This document shows, one piece after another, positions 1-8,920 of a DNA stretch of 64,000 bases. Origin of the DNA: Marinobacter sp. BGYM27. GTDB taxonomy: Bacteria > Pseudomonadota > Gammaproteobacteria > Pseudomonadales > Oleiphilaceae. Each line of letters starts with the position of its first letter. Position 1 is the stretch's first letter. A program made the translations under genes and the position numbers. The stretch lies in the NCBI GenBank assembly GCA_025153445.1, contig JANZNS010000005.1, forward strand, positions 124,001-188,000, given 5' to 3'. Under the pieces are notes generated by a model. That model ran no database searches and had not been told where the DNA came from. It saw only the letters and a list, made by a program, of their open reading frames with translations.

Positions 1-1
1 C

Positions 2-1981
2 GCTGACAACACCGACAAAAATGACGGCGCTCTGTTCTGTGCCGATGTTGTGTTTCTTCCTGACGGCAGAATGATGGCGGTCGGCGGCACGGACTATTAT
101 ACCGAGCCCGGCGTTGACGGCCTGCCTGTGGGCGTAGTGGAGTTGGAGGGCCTGAAGTCCTCGCGCATCTTCGATCCGGAGACCAACACCTGGAGCCAGA
201 GCGGCGACATGCAATATGGCCGCTGGTACCCAAGTCTGGTGAGCCTGGCCAACAGCGATGTATTCGTCGCCAGTGGCGTGACCAAACTGCTCAAGCCGGT
301 GTACCCGGAGGATCCGCTCCAGTCCGGCCGTAACGTCGCACAGACCGAAACCTATGACATCGAAAGCGGAACCTGGAGCAACAACGGCTCAGCCGCTCAG
401 CGCTCGCTGCCACTGTTCCCGCGCATGCATCTGCTGCCCAACGGCCATGTGTTCTACAACGCCGGCGGTCAGGCATTCAATCCTTTCGGTCAGGCTTATG
501 ACCAGGCGCTGTGGAATATCGTCGGCACCTATAATCCTGAATCAAAGCAGTGGACAGATCTGGGCTATGCCGGCCTTCCGTTGCGGCTCAACGAACTGGG
601 TTTGGACGCACTGAGCACCACGCTCAATCCAACCAATATCAATCCGGATCAGGTAGAGCGTCTTCTGGGTGATCTGGTCGGCAAGACTCTGGATGATCCA
701 ACTGCAGCAATTGGTCAGTTGCTTGAGACCCCGGTCGACGACCGTGCACTCGAGCGTGCCATCGGTTCAGGCATGCGCGGATCGACGTTCTCGATTCAAC
801 TGCCGCTGCGTCCAGATGGCAACGGTGGGTATCACGAGTCAGAGTTCCTGACGGCCGGCGGCGTGCCGACTTATGTGACGGCCGGCAGCCCGGGCGGCTA
901 TCTGCCCATTTCCTCATCACGTATCGATACCGTTACCACCAACGGCGATGAAATGGCCTACGAGTCGCGCCTGACTGGCTCGCTCAACCAGCCGCGTTGG
1001 TACGGTTCGGGCGTGGCGATGCCTGACAACAGCGTGATGGTGTTCTCTGGTGGCACACGCGATGGCGTGGTGGCTACGGGGCTGGAGGGCGCGATCATCC
1101 AGTCCGAGCGTTTTGATCTTGAAACCGAAACATGGAAACCAATGGCCTCAGCGCACCGTGAACGCACCTACCACAACACCGCTGTGCTAATGACGGATGG
1201 ACGGGTTCTGGTGGGCGGCCACTCCCCCATCAACACCGCGTATCTGTCATTCATCAATCTGGATGAGCTGGGATTTGCGGACTATGCCGGGCGCGACCCG
1301 TCGTTCGAAATCTACACGCCACCCTACGCTTCCCGTGACGATCGTCCGATGATCGAGCAAGCGCCTGTTGCACTGCTCACAAATGGTGGTGAATTCGATA
1401 TCCGCACAGATCGGTCAGATATTGACCAGGTCATGCTTGTCCGTCGCAAGGCGACTACTCACCTGGTTGACGGCGATCAGCGCTCAGTGGTGTTGCCTAT
1501 CATAGACCGTAGAAACGACAAGGTAACAGTCAAAATGACCGCTAACCGCGCGGTTCTTCCGGCCGGCCAATACATGCTGTTTGTCAGCTACAAGGCAGAT
1601 GACGGCATGCGGGTACCTTCGGAATCCACGCCTGTAAGCGTGCTCGCCGACCCCGGCAATCCGCATGGCCCACTCGCCCGGCAGCTTGACCCGGCGCCCC
1701 AGGAAGACGACAGCGATAGCAATGGAGGCCTGCTCGGTGGGCTGCTCAACAGCGGCAACAATGGCGGTTCGCTGCTGGATCCGATTTTCGACCTGAGCTC
1801 GGGCGGCATTAGCGCGGTACCCACCCTTGGCCAGCTTCGGGATGGCACGCCGCAGCTTCTGACCGAAGCCGGCGTTGCAATAGAAGGCGGTGCCTCGGTG
1901 CTTAAGCAAACCGTGGACGGCGCACCCGTTGCACTGCAAGGCCTGGTGATTGACTTTACCAATCTTGTGGGCAATCCATGA
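2..1981 (+). CDS. Copper-radical oxidase, galactose/glyoxal oxidase family (5' end outside window)
   Basis: The reading frame is open to the left edge, so the N-terminus is missing; the GTG at 50 is internal. Kelch-type beta-propeller repeats (motifs such as FLPDGRMMAVGG, MTDGRVLVGGHS) are followed by a C-terminal E-set domain (DUF1929 type). The residues that build the copper site of galactose oxidase can all be matched: the Cys of LFCADV (codon 38-40, cross-link cysteine), Tyr of GRWYPS (227-229), Tyr-His of RTYHNT (1169-1174) and the His of ATTHLVDGDQRS (1460-1462). Enzymes of this family oxidise primary alcohols or aldehydes to make H2O2, outside the cytoplasm. There is a helical-looking insertion near residues 185-250 and a Gly/Asn-rich C-terminal tail. 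The stop overlaps the next start (ATGA), so the two genes are translationally coupled. The substrate cannot be told from sequence. Confidence 0.85.
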   Translation, partial: ADNTDKNDGALFCADVVFLPDGRMMAVGGTDYYTEPGVDGLPVGVVELEGLKSSRIFDPETNTWSQSGDMQYGRWYPSLVSLANSDVFVASGVTKLLKPVYPEDPLQSGRNVAQTETYDIESGTWSNNGSAAQRSLPLFPRMHLLPNGHVFYNAGGQAFNPFGQAYDQALWNIVGTYNPESKQWTDLGYAGLPLRLNELGLDALSTTLNPTNINPDQVERLLGDLVGKTLDDPTAAIGQLLETPVDDRALERAIGSGMRGSTFSIQLPLRPDGNGGYHESEFLTAGGVPTYVTAGSPGGYLPISSSRIDTVTTNGDEMAYESRLTGSLNQPRWYGSGVAMPDNSVMVFSGGTRDGVVATGLEGAIIQSERFDLETETWKPMASAHRERTYHNTAVLMTDGRVLVGGHSPINTAYLSFINLDELGFADYAGRDPSFEIYTPPYASRDDRPMIEQAPVALLTNGGEFDIRTDRSDIDQVMLVRRKATTHLVDGDQRSVVLPIIDRRNDKVTVKMTANRAVLPAGQYMLFVSYKADDGMRVPSESTPVSVLADPGNPHGPLARQLDPAPQEDDSDSNGGLLGGLLNSGNNGGSLLDPIFDLSSGGISAVPTLGQLRDGTPQLLTEAGVAIEGGASVLKQTVDGAPVALQGLVIDFTNLVGNP

Positions 1982-3009
1982 TGAGCCACTCCAATCGCAG
2001 CCTGCCCCTTCGGGGGCGGCTTTTATTTGCGTTCATCGCCGCTAACCTGCTTTTGGCTGCATCCGCCCATGGCCACGGCGGTGGCTCGGATGAAGACAGC
2101 GGCAGCGTACATGCCGTGCTTGATCCTCTACCGCCGGGATTGTCATCACTACGGGTACAGCTGCGCAAGACCCTGGCACCCCAGCTATTGGTGGCCAATC
2201 CAACGGGCAAACCGCTAACCATCGAAGATGAAGCAGGCCGCCCCTTCCTGCGCATCGGACCGGGAAATACCGAAGGAGATCTCGGCACAGCCGCATTTCA
2301 CCGCACCAATACCATCATGGCGCCCGGCGCAATTTCAGCCGACGCTTCCGGTGCGCCACGCTGGTCAGTCGTCGAGGCGACGCCGAATTGGGGCTGGTTC
2401 GATTTGCGACTGCGTACAGACGCGATCGATATACCCCATCAGGTCGTCGACAAAGGTGAACGTGCGTTCGTAGGCCAATGGTCGGTTCCGGTAAGACTGG
2501 GGGATACTGAAAGCGTGATTTCCGGACGCTTCGAGTACCAACCCACCGCAAGCGGAATCGTTCAGGCGAAGGTATCGGATGTCGGGGCATTGAAAGGTCA
2601 GGCGTTGGTACGTGCCATGCCGGGCAGTTCCCGTCCGGGGCTTTTCCTGTCCTACCGGGGCGAATCGCCGTTGACGCTGATGGGAGAGCAAGACGAACCA
2701 TTCCTGCGTTTTTCTCAGAATGGCGTTGAAGCCAATCGTCACAGCTCGACGTGGGCCAGGGTTGCACCTGCCGGCACGCCGCCGTTCGTTGACAGTGGGG
2801 ATAATACCGAAGCGAACTGGGCCCAGGTATCAGGCGGGCCCAGCTACGGCTGGATCGAGCCGCGGGCAGCCTATGCCGGTAAAGTTGAGAATCCAGCCAG
2901 GTCCGGCATCGTCAAGCGCTGGCAGATACCGATACTCATCGGCGACAGCAGCAGTCATATCCAAGGTGTATCCGAATGGTTACCCATCGAGCCGGTTGCC
3001 GGCGAGTGA
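1978..3009 (+). CDS. Exported protein of unknown function with tandem duplicated domain
   Basis: A 343-residue protein with a signal peptide (LLFAFIAANLLLAASAHG, roughly residues 14-32) followed by a His/Gly-rich stretch. The mature part is an internal duplication. LLVANPTGKPLTIEDEAG..PFLRI (about 70-92) matches LFLSYRGESPLTLMGEQD.PFLRF (about 222-246), NWGWFDLR (about 137) matches SYGWIEPR (about 290), and WSVPVRLGDTESVISG (about 168) matches WQIPILIGDSSSHIQG (about 316). I do not recognise the family. The start overlaps the stop of the copper-radical oxidase, so it is probably co-translated with it and may be a periplasmic or surface partner; that role is inference. Confidence 0.75.
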   Translation: MMSHSNRSLPLRGRLLFAFIAANLLLAASAHGHGGGSDEDSGSVHAVLDPLPPGLSSLRVQLRKTLAPQLLVANPTGKPLTIEDEAGRPFLRIGPGNTEGDLGTAAFHRTNTIMAPGAISADASGAPRWSVVEATPNWGWFDLRLRTDAIDIPHQVVDKGERAFVGQWSVPVRLGDTESVISGRFEYQPTASGIVQAKVSDVGALKGQALVRAMPGSSRPGLFLSYRGESPLTLMGEQDEPFLRFSQNGVEANRHSSTWARVAPAGTPPFVDSGDNTEANWAQVSGGPSYGWIEPRAAYAGKVENPARSGIVKRWQIPILIGDSSSHIQGVSEWLPIEPVAGE

Positions 3010-3014
3010 TAACA

Positions 3015-3057
3015 GTGAAGATCCCGGGCAAGTGCCAGCCCCCCCGGGATTTTTCAC
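3015..3057 (+). terminator. Rho-independent terminator after the oxidase pair
   Basis: Inverted repeat atcccggg (3021-3028) / cccgggat (3043-3050), extended outward by gtgaa / ttcac, followed directly by tttt. It lies 6 bases after the stop of the exported protein gene. Confidence 0.8.
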
Positions 3058-3284
3058 TTTCCGGGTCAATCCGGCTTTAATCTGTTCCATTCGAACCAAT
3101 AGAACCCAACCTCCCCTGGTGCATTCGAAAAATCACGCTATAGCTGTGCACGTCTGTTCGAGCCCTGGAATTTTATGAATCAAAAAAGCATAGTGACTCA
3201 AACCGTCTAAGCTTTGGTCGGTCATCACCCTTTATTTATACGGCCCAAATTTTATTGGACGCCGTCCCGTATCTGGAGCACGCC

Positions 3285-3710
3285 ATGGCGCTTTCACCTT
3301 TTCATCTCGCCATTCCTGTCTACGATTTACCAGCAGCCCGATTTTTCTATGGCGATACCTTTGGCCTGGCGGAAGGTCGCTCCAGCGATCATTGGGTTGA
3401 TTTCGATTTCTTCGGCCATCAGCTGGTGATCCACGAGCACCCCATAACACCCTCACAGGAAAACGCCCATACCAACGCCGTAGATGGCCACGATGTGCCA
3501 GTGCCTCACTTCGGCGTCGTTCTCGAATGGAAACAATGGGAGGCGCTGGCAGAGCGACTGCGCAATCGCAACACGTCATTCGTGATCGAGCCGTACATTC
3601 GCTTCAAAGGCGAGCCGGGAGAACAAGCGACAATGTTTTTACTCGATCCTTGCGGTAATGCGTTGGAGTTCAAGGCATTCAAGGACATGGGTCAGTTGTT
3701 TGCCAAATAA
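3285..3710 (+). CDS. VOC-family (glyoxalase/dioxygenase-like) protein
   Basis: A 141-residue single-module VOC fold protein. [20 protein letters not shown] at the N-terminus and [15 protein letters not shown] at the C-terminus are the paired beta-alpha-beta-beta-beta units typical of the superfamily, with candidate metal ligands His (HLAIPV) and Glu (NALEFK). I chose the ATG at 3285 because a ggag sequence sits 6-7 bases before it; the upstream TTG at 3255 would only add ten residues that do not fit the family. VOC proteins include glyoxalases, ring-cleavage dioxygenases and antibiotic-binding proteins, so the substrate is not predictable. It stands alone between two terminator-bounded units. 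Confidence 0.85.
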   Translation: MALSPFHLAIPVYDLPAARFFYGDTFGLAEGRSSDHWVDFDFFGHQLVIHEHPITPSQENAHTNAVDGHDVPVPHFGVVLEWKQWEALAERLRNRNTSFVIEPYIRFKGEPGEQATMFLLDPCGNALEFKAFKDMGQLFAK

Positions 3711-3823
3711 GCCGGTGTGAGATCAAAAAATCAGATAACTGTAGCCAGATCAATAGCCAATATCGCGCCCTCACCTCTACCCTGTGATACCAACCCACTT
3801 CGACACAACGGACCTTTCTTTAT

Positions 3824-4486
3824 ATGGACGATACGAACTTTTCGCCCGGGCGCTTTGCAGCGCTTCTTTTCGATATGGACGGTACGGTCCTGAGTTCTCT
3901 CGCCTCAGCTGAGCGCATCTGGGCCGAATGGGCGCGAGAACATGATATTGACGTAGAGAAATTTCTGCCAACCATCCACGGGGTTCAGGCAGTAGAAACC
4001 ATTCGCCGCCAGGCACTTCCCGGTGTCGACCCCGAAGTCGAGGCAGCACGCATCACACGGGCTGAAATCGACAACGTACAAGGCACCGAAGCGATTGCAG
4101 GGGCGGCGGCATTGCTTGGAGATCTGCCAGTTGATCGCTGGGCTGTCGTCACCTCTGCACCACGGGCATTGGCAGAACGACGCATGGCCGCGGCCGGCCT
4201 GCCATTGCCTTCAGTAATGGTGACCGCCGAAGACGTGGAACGCAGTAAACCGGCGCCCGACGGCTACCTGTTGGCGGCCAAGCTACTGCAAGTCAACATC
4301 GGGGATTGTCTGGTATTCGAGGATGCGCCTGCGGGTATCGAAGCAGGCGTCACGGCGGGTGCAAGCGTCATCGTCGTTGCTGCGCTACATTCTCAGCCAC
4401 CGCAGAACAGGCACACGACTATAGATAATTATCAGGCACTTAGTGTCACCCAGGAAACTGGCGGAGTAAAAGTGCGGTTGTTGTGA
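3824..4486 (+). CDS. HAD-superfamily sugar-phosphatase-like hydrolase
   Basis: A 220-residue HAD-IA phosphatase. Motif I is FDMDGTVLSS with the nucleophile Asp17 and Asp19, motif II is VVTSAP, the Lys of motif III lies in SKPAPDGY, and motif IV is FEDAPAGIEA. The cap is a small helical one between motifs I and II. The sequence resembles the YfbT/GPP/DOG group that removes phosphate from small sugar or polyol phosphates in the cytoplasm. Upstream spacing (113 bases from the VOC gene) suggests its own promoter. Exact substrate unknown. Confidence 0.88.
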   Translation: MDDTNFSPGRFAALLFDMDGTVLSSLASAERIWAEWAREHDIDVEKFLPTIHGVQAVETIRRQALPGVDPEVEAARITRAEIDNVQGTEAIAGAAALLGDLPVDRWAVVTSAPRALAERRMAAAGLPLPSVMVTAEDVERSKPAPDGYLLAAKLLQVNIGDCLVFEDAPAGIEAGVTAGASVIVVAALHSQPPQNRHTTIDNYQALSVTQETGGVKVRLL

Positions 4487-4529
4487 ACGGATTCATGAGC
4501 AGGCTCTTTTGTTCCGCCCGCCCTGACAG

Positions 4530-4557
4530 AAAAACCGATCGCGAAAATAGCGATCGG
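4530..4557 (-). terminator. Terminator of the quinone reductase gene
   Basis: Perfect 8-bp stem ccgatcgc (4535-4542) / gcgatcgg (4550-4557) with a 7-base loop. The T-run (five) is on the minus strand, so it ends transcription of the minus-strand gene ending at 4625. Confidence 0.75.
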
Positions 4558-4624
4558 CTTCCCAGGGCTTTCAGGCAAAGCCATGCACGGTTTCGTTGAT
4601 CATGCTGATATTTATTTCAATCGG

Positions 4625-5659
4625 TTAAAAACCTTCCAGCACAATTTTGCCAACAGTACGACCGGACTCCAGTTCAGCATGCGCCGCTTTCAAGTGCTCC
4701 GCATTGATCTTGCCGAGATGTTTTCCTGCAGTCGTGCGAATGCGTCCTTGATCCACCAGGTCCGTGACCCGCTCAAGCAATTCGTGCTGTTGATGCATAT
4801 CCGCAGCCTGATGCATGGAGCGGGCAAACATGAATTCAATGTGCAGCGACAAGCTCTTGGGTTTGATCTTCATCACATCAAGCGATTTGGGGTCGTCGAT
4901 GAAGGCAATTTTACCGAATGGCACAAGCGCCTCGATGTAGCTTTCAAAATACTGCTCAGTCGCGTTAAGGCTGGCGACGTGAGTAACCGCCCCAACCTGC
5001 CCGCTTGCGACAAGCGCATCGATCTGCGGCTTGAGGGGCTGGCTATGATCAATCACGAAATCCGCGCCCAATTCCTTCACCCATTTTTGCGAAGCCTCAC
5101 GGGAGGCCGTCGCAATCACCGTTGCACCTGTAAGAGTTTTGGCCAACTGGATCAGAATAGAGCCAACACCGCCAGCAGCACCCACTACCAGAATAACCTC
5201 ATCGGATTTCTCAACGGCGTTTGTAGACTGACGCCTAAGCGCGAGATGCTCGAACAGCATTTCCCAGGCGGTAATGGTGGTAAGCGGCAGCGCGGCGGCT
5301 TCAACATCTGACAGACTTTTAGGCTTGTGGCCGACAATGCGCTCATCCACTAACTGGTATTCGGCGTTGCTACCGGAACGGTTAAGGTCACCCGCGTAGT
5401 ACACCCGGTCTCCGGGTTTGAATTCGGTAACGGTCTCGCCCACGGCTACGACCTCGCCCACTGCGTCCCAGCCGATAACCTTGTAGCCGCTATCTGCGGA
5501 TACGTTCTGCCGAATTTTGTAGTCAACCGGGTTTACTGCAATAGCCGCAATTTTTACCAGCAAATCGCGACCTTGGGCGACCGGCTGGGGCAGCTCTATA
5601 TCAGTAAGAGAATCAGGATCTGTAATGGGCAGTGCCTGAGCATAACCAATGGCTTTCAT
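4625..5659 (-). CDS. Zinc-independent MDR-family NADPH:quinone reductase / alcohol dehydrogenase-like
   Basis: A 344-residue medium-chain dehydrogenase/reductase. The N-terminal GroES-like domain has AVNPVDYKIRQN where zinc enzymes have a catalytic Cys, so the catalytic-zinc ligands are absent, as in quinone reductases. The Rossmann domain carries VVGAAGGVGSILIQLAK for NADPH binding. It probably reduces quinones or reactive enones in the cytoplasm. It is transcribed divergently from the LysR regulator at 5779, the usual layout for a LysR-controlled detoxification enzyme, so induction by an electrophile or quinone is a reasonable inference. Confidence 0.87.
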   Translation of the reverse strand: MKAIGYAQALPITDPDSLTDIELPQPVAQGRDLLVKIAAIAVNPVDYKIRQNVSADSGYKVIGWDAVGEVVAVGETVTEFKPGDRVYYAGDLNRSGSNAEYQLVDERIVGHKPKSLSDVEAAALPLTTITAWEMLFEHLALRRQSTNAVEKSDEVILVVGAAGGVGSILIQLAKTLTGATVIATASREASQKWVKELGADFVIDHSQPLKPQIDALVASGQVGAVTHVASLNATEQYFESYIEALVPFGKIAFIDDPKSLDVMKIKPKSLSLHIEFMFARSMHQAADMHQQHELLERVTDLVDQGRIRTTAGKHLGKINAEHLKAAHAELESGRTVGKIVLEGF

Positions 5660-5778
5660 ACGATAACCTCCAGTTTTTATCCGCCTTATTGGCGATTAAG
5701 TGGAGGTTAGTCTGCACCTCAATTACAATTCTAAAAACAGCCTAATCCCTGAAACATTATCAAGTATATTTTGACAAT
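5660..5778. promoter_or_regulatory. Divergent promoter region, quinone reductase / LysR regulator
   Basis: A 119-base AT-rich gap between divergent start codons. A LysR-type regulator normally binds such a region to control both genes. I see AT-rich imperfect dyads around 5725-5770 but cannot point to one operator with confidence. Confidence 0.5.
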
Positions 5779-6720
5779 ATGACGCTAGACGACCTGCAGG
5801 TAGTACTCAAAGTAGCGGAATTTCGCAGCATTACGGCAGCCGCGACCAGTCTCGATATGCGAACAGCGACAGCCAGTGCCGCCGTGAAAAGGGTGGAGAA
5901 TACGCTTGGAGCTGAACTTTTTGTGCGGACAACCCGTCAACTACGGCTATCCAGCGCAGGCGAAAAGTACCTTCCGCAGTGCGAGCAGGCCCTGCAGATG
6001 CTCGAGCAGGCGCGCCATAATATCGTGGACGACAAAGATGCGGTCGAGGGTGAACTAAGACTTGCCGTGTCGTCCGATCTGGGGCGCAACCGCGTGATGC
6101 CCTGGCTGGATGAACTCATGGAGGAGCATCCCGCTCTAAGCCTCAGAGCCAGTATCAGCGACAGCAATATTGACTTCTACCGCGACTCCGTCGACATGGC
6201 ATTGCGCTATGGTTCCCCCAACGACGCCAGCCTTTACGGTTTCAAAATCTGCACGGTACACGGCGTACTGTGTGCAACCCCCGCGTACCTCGACCTGCAT
6301 GGCACGCCCAAACATCCACACGATCTCGCGTCTCACAATGGTTTGTTCTACCAACTCCAGGATATCCCTTACGACATCTGGACATTCACTCAGGGGGATC
6401 AGCAGTTCAAGGTACGGATGCGCGGCAACCGGTCGTCCAACGATGGCGATCTGGTTCGGCGCTGGTGTGTGGCGGGCAAAGGCCTGGCGGTTAAATCCTG
6501 TCTCGATATCTCCGAAGATTTGCTTTCAGGTCGAGTAGTCAACGTCATGCCGGAATTCACAGCGCGCACTACGGATCTTTGGTTGATCTGCCCAAGCCGT
6601 CAATCAATCACCCCGGCGGTACGCCTGGTAAGAGATCGCCTGCAGGATAAGTGCAGTGGCATCCTGAGTGAACTTGATGAGCGCGGCATTTTGCCAAAAG
6701 CCCCCGCAGACCAAGATTGA
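5779..6720 (+). CDS. LysR-family transcriptional regulator
   Basis: A 313-residue LysR protein: winged helix-turn-helix at residues 1-62 (TLDDLQVVLKVAEFRSITAA ... AVKRVENTLGAELFVRTTR), linker helix, then a periplasmic-binding-like effector domain from about residue 90 (LRLAVSSDLGRNRVMPWL). It belongs to the subgroup with CrgA/YhjC-like short effector domains. Position next to, and divergent from, the quinone reductase gene suggests that it controls that gene and itself. The effector is unknown. Confidence 0.92.
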   Translation: MTLDDLQVVLKVAEFRSITAAATSLDMRTATASAAVKRVENTLGAELFVRTTRQLRLSSAGEKYLPQCEQALQMLEQARHNIVDDKDAVEGELRLAVSSDLGRNRVMPWLDELMEEHPALSLRASISDSNIDFYRDSVDMALRYGSPNDASLYGFKICTVHGVLCATPAYLDLHGTPKHPHDLASHNGLFYQLQDIPYDIWTFTQGDQQFKVRMRGNRSSNDGDLVRRWCVAGKGLAVKSCLDISEDLLSGRVVNVMPEFTARTTDLWLICPSRQSITPAVRLVRDRLQDKCSGILSELDERGILPKAPADQD

Positions 6721-7021
6721 AGGGCAAAAGTGGAAGCCAGCGTAATGCTGATAAAAGGGCCTTTTCAGTACCTGTCGATCTGGGAGAATTGGTTTAACGT
6801 TATCCCGCCAAAACCCGATCATCCCAGCGAGGATGGTCGGAGACGCCTGCACCATTGCCAGTGAAGCGAGATCAGTCTGGCACGTCTGCTTCAGCGGTCA
6901 CACGGAAAAGCGGCACAGATCTATTTGTGTCGTCATAAGAGACCATAGATAGATCTGTTCCGGTTATTCTGGGGAGTGATTAAAACTGCTCCCCAAAGAC
7001 AAGAAAAACGGAGGAATGGGC
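6721..7021. other. Gene-free stretch between LysR gene and PEP-CTERM gene
   Basis: About 300 bases with no convincing gene. It contains a near-perfect short palindrome (ctgataaaagg / ccttttcag, 6748-6768) whose loop is too short for a classical terminator, and an AT-rich part near 6920-6970. No other signal seen. Confidence 0.4.
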
Positions 7022-7639
7022 TTACAACTTAGATCGCTTCGCTCGGATTGCAATCATCGCCATAAGCGGCAAAAGAAAGAGTAAAAGAGCGTTTGGCTCT
7101 GGAACTTGTGCGGCCCGAACAAGGAAACCGCCCAAATTGCTGTAATAATCTGCACTTTTAAACGTACCCGTAGCCCATGCTTGTTTTATCTTCGCATTAT
7201 AGTCAACACTGAGCATTACCCCATCGGCAAACGCCGAATTACTATCGCTTTCTATAAAACCCCATGTTGATATCCCTGACCCATAAGAATAATCACTACC
7301 GATCAACTGAATGAGACTCTCCAAAGGGGCGATCTCGTCAGGGCAATCGTGACATGCACCCCATGAGGATCCAGCGTTTGTTACCAGCTGCTTCACCTCA
7401 TCGAGAGTGGCAAATCTAAAGCTTGTATACTCCCCGTCGTGGGATAGCTGGTCTTCTATCTCGTAGTAGCTCTCGCCAACTGTCTCGGAAAGGCTCAACC
7501 ATTCCAGCCCCGAGTCTTCATCATAGACAACTGATTCGTCGCCCGTTGATTTCCAGTCGTACTGAATAAGACCTGCCTGACTTCCGTATGACGCCAGCAA
7601 CGCAAAAAGGAATACAGCGGTTTTCAAACCATACTTCAT
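7022..7639 (-). CDS. PEP-CTERM sorting-domain exported protein
   Basis: A 205-residue protein with a signal peptide (MKYGLKTAVFLFALLASYGS) and a classic C-terminal PEP-CTERM anchor: VPEPNALLLFLLPLMAMIAI followed by the basic RAKRSK tail. Such proteins are cleaved by an exosortase at the PEP motif and usually sent to the surface or matrix. The middle part (GLEWLSLSETVG...FRFATLDEVKQLV) resembles the globular domain of many PEP-CTERM proteins that begin with D.DTGLEWL; function unknown. An aagg sequence lies 7 bases before the ATG. No exosortase gene is present in the window. The gene is visibly more AT-rich than its neighbours, suggesting acquisition. Confidence 0.85.
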   Translation of the reverse strand: MKYGLKTAVFLFALLASYGSQAGLIQYDWKSTGDESVVYDEDSGLEWLSLSETVGESYYEIEDQLSHDGEYTSFRFATLDEVKQLVTNAGSSWGACHDCPDEIAPLESLIQLIGSDYSYGSGISTWGFIESDSNSAFADGVMLSVDYNAKIKQAWATGTFKSADYYSNLGGFLVRAAQVPEPNALLLFLLPLMAMIAIRAKRSKL

Positions 7640-7804
7640 AACTACACCTTATTGGTTTGTGTTCTTTTAAAGCGTCGAGTTAAGCAAAAATAACGCCAAT
7701 AAACACTGAAAAGCATACAGATCAGGCTAGTAAGCTGCCGATCGAAAAAAGAAAACATATTTTTGTAAAATTTATCGACGCTTTTCGAAGCCGCCTGGAA
7801 CCAT

Positions 7805-8330
7805 GGAGTTCCCCAATAAATCGGACACGCCCCTTCAGTTGATTTCCTCGAACTCTAGCGGAGTCCGGTAGCCCAGGCCACTGTGCAACCGTTGGCGATT
7901 ATAAAAGCCTTCAATATAGTCATTTATATGCCGTCGTAATTGCCGCAGCGTCACAAAGCTGGTCGCCTGCAGCAATTCTCCCTTCAACGTCTTTAAGAAG
8001 GATTCGACCTCGGCATTATCGGTGCACTGACCCGGGCGGTTCATGCTGTGACGGACCTGGTGCTGCTTCAGAAGCGCTTGTGTCTTGTGGGCCCGGTATT
8101 CGATGTCCCGATCCGTATGGAACAACAAGCCGGGCGCCGGCTGTCGTGTCTTGAAGGCCTCTCGCAGGGTTGCCCGCGAGAAGTCGGCATTGAGGTTCTC
8201 GCCCAGCCGCCAACTGACGATGCGACGGGAGAACAGATCCAGGACAACGGCCAGGAACACGTATTTCCGGCCCAGCTTGATGTAGGTGACATCGCTGCTC
8301 CAGTGCTGGTTGATCGCCTCGGGCCTGGGC
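7805..8330 (-). pseudogene. IS3-family transposase (OrfB) C-terminal remnant
   Basis: The last roughly 160 codons of an IS3-family OrfB survive, ending at 7835: EAINQHWSSDVTYI (first catalytic Asp in SDVTYI), LLFHTDRDIEY (second Asp) and NAEVESFLKTLKGE (catalytic Glu), then the usual YNRQRLHSGLGYRTP ending. OrfA and the N-terminal half of OrfB, including the helix-turn-helix, are missing, so the element is dead. The frame runs on upstream into a group II intron fragment, which only makes it look like one 404-codon gene. The element's outer end is probably near the tggagttccccaat at 7805. Upstream junction lies around 8315-8330. Confidence 0.85.
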
Positions 8331-8335
8331 GCTTC

Positions 8336-8518
8336 CAGTCGTTGCCCTTTCCGGCTGAGGGTGAAGCCCAGGAAGCGGCGCTTCCAGGGACGGTCTACTG
8401 CACTCTTTCGTGTATTCACTGTGAGCTTCAGCGAGTCTTCGATAAAGCGCGTCAGATTCACCATGATGCGTTCGCCTGCACGGCGACTGCCAACAAAGAT
8501 CTGGCAGTTGCACGGATG
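8336..8518 (-). pseudogene. ltrA: Group II intron reverse transcriptase/maturase fragment
   Basis: About 60 codons of a group IIC intron-encoded protein. GSRRAGERIM is the piece just after the YADD catalytic box in intact proteins, and KSAVDRPWKRRFLGFTLS is the well-conserved start of the thumb/X domain. Everything before it (fingers, palm, the YADD motif itself) is deleted, and everything after it is replaced by the IS3 remnant. It cannot be functional. The fragment joins directly, through an internal deletion, to the intron RNA 5' part at 8519-8920. Confidence 0.8.
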
Positions 8519-8920
8519 ATCGACCCCTGTCTCTGTTCGGGCCTTCAGTTCACGGGTGAACCTACTATGCCCTATGCTGACTTCTGCCACGCGATCAAAG
8601 GCGATCGCTCGCCTTTCAGTGGATCCCTCCACACATGACAGATCTCCCGGGGTAAGGCACAGAGCTTTCACGGCGTAGGCGCCCGATTTATAAAGCACAT
8701 CCCGGTCGCAGATGGAGGGCTTAGCGGTCACGTGCCCGCTGGCCCCGGATGTGCCACACCTCGTATCGGGTTCCTGTTCGTCGCCCCGCCGCTTTGGATT
8801 GGGCTTCCTCCAGACCCCACCTCGCGATGACGCCCTTGCCCTTCTCCTAGCCTTCGGCTCTGCGAACACCTGGCAGGAGGACTTGCACCTCCCTAGTTCT
8901 GTGCCATGCCCGGCACACAC
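8336..8920 (-). mobile_element. Degraded group IIC (attC-type) intron
   Basis: Read on the minus strand, the intron starts with GTGTGCCGGGCATGGC near 8918-8920 and continues with sequence typical of class C introns: gaggtgcaagtcctcc, agccgaaggcta, gacgaacaggaacccgatac, gctctgtgccttac and agtcagcatagggcatagta. The RNA domains I-III are largely present, domain IV has lost most of the reverse transcriptase, and domains V-VI are gone, cut off by the IS3-family remnant. The insertion site is inside an integron attC site, the known target of class C-attC introns. Confidence 0.75.

Noticed and set aside
6748..6768. Palindrome after the LysR gene as a terminator
   Set aside because: The loop is only about one base and there is no T-run.
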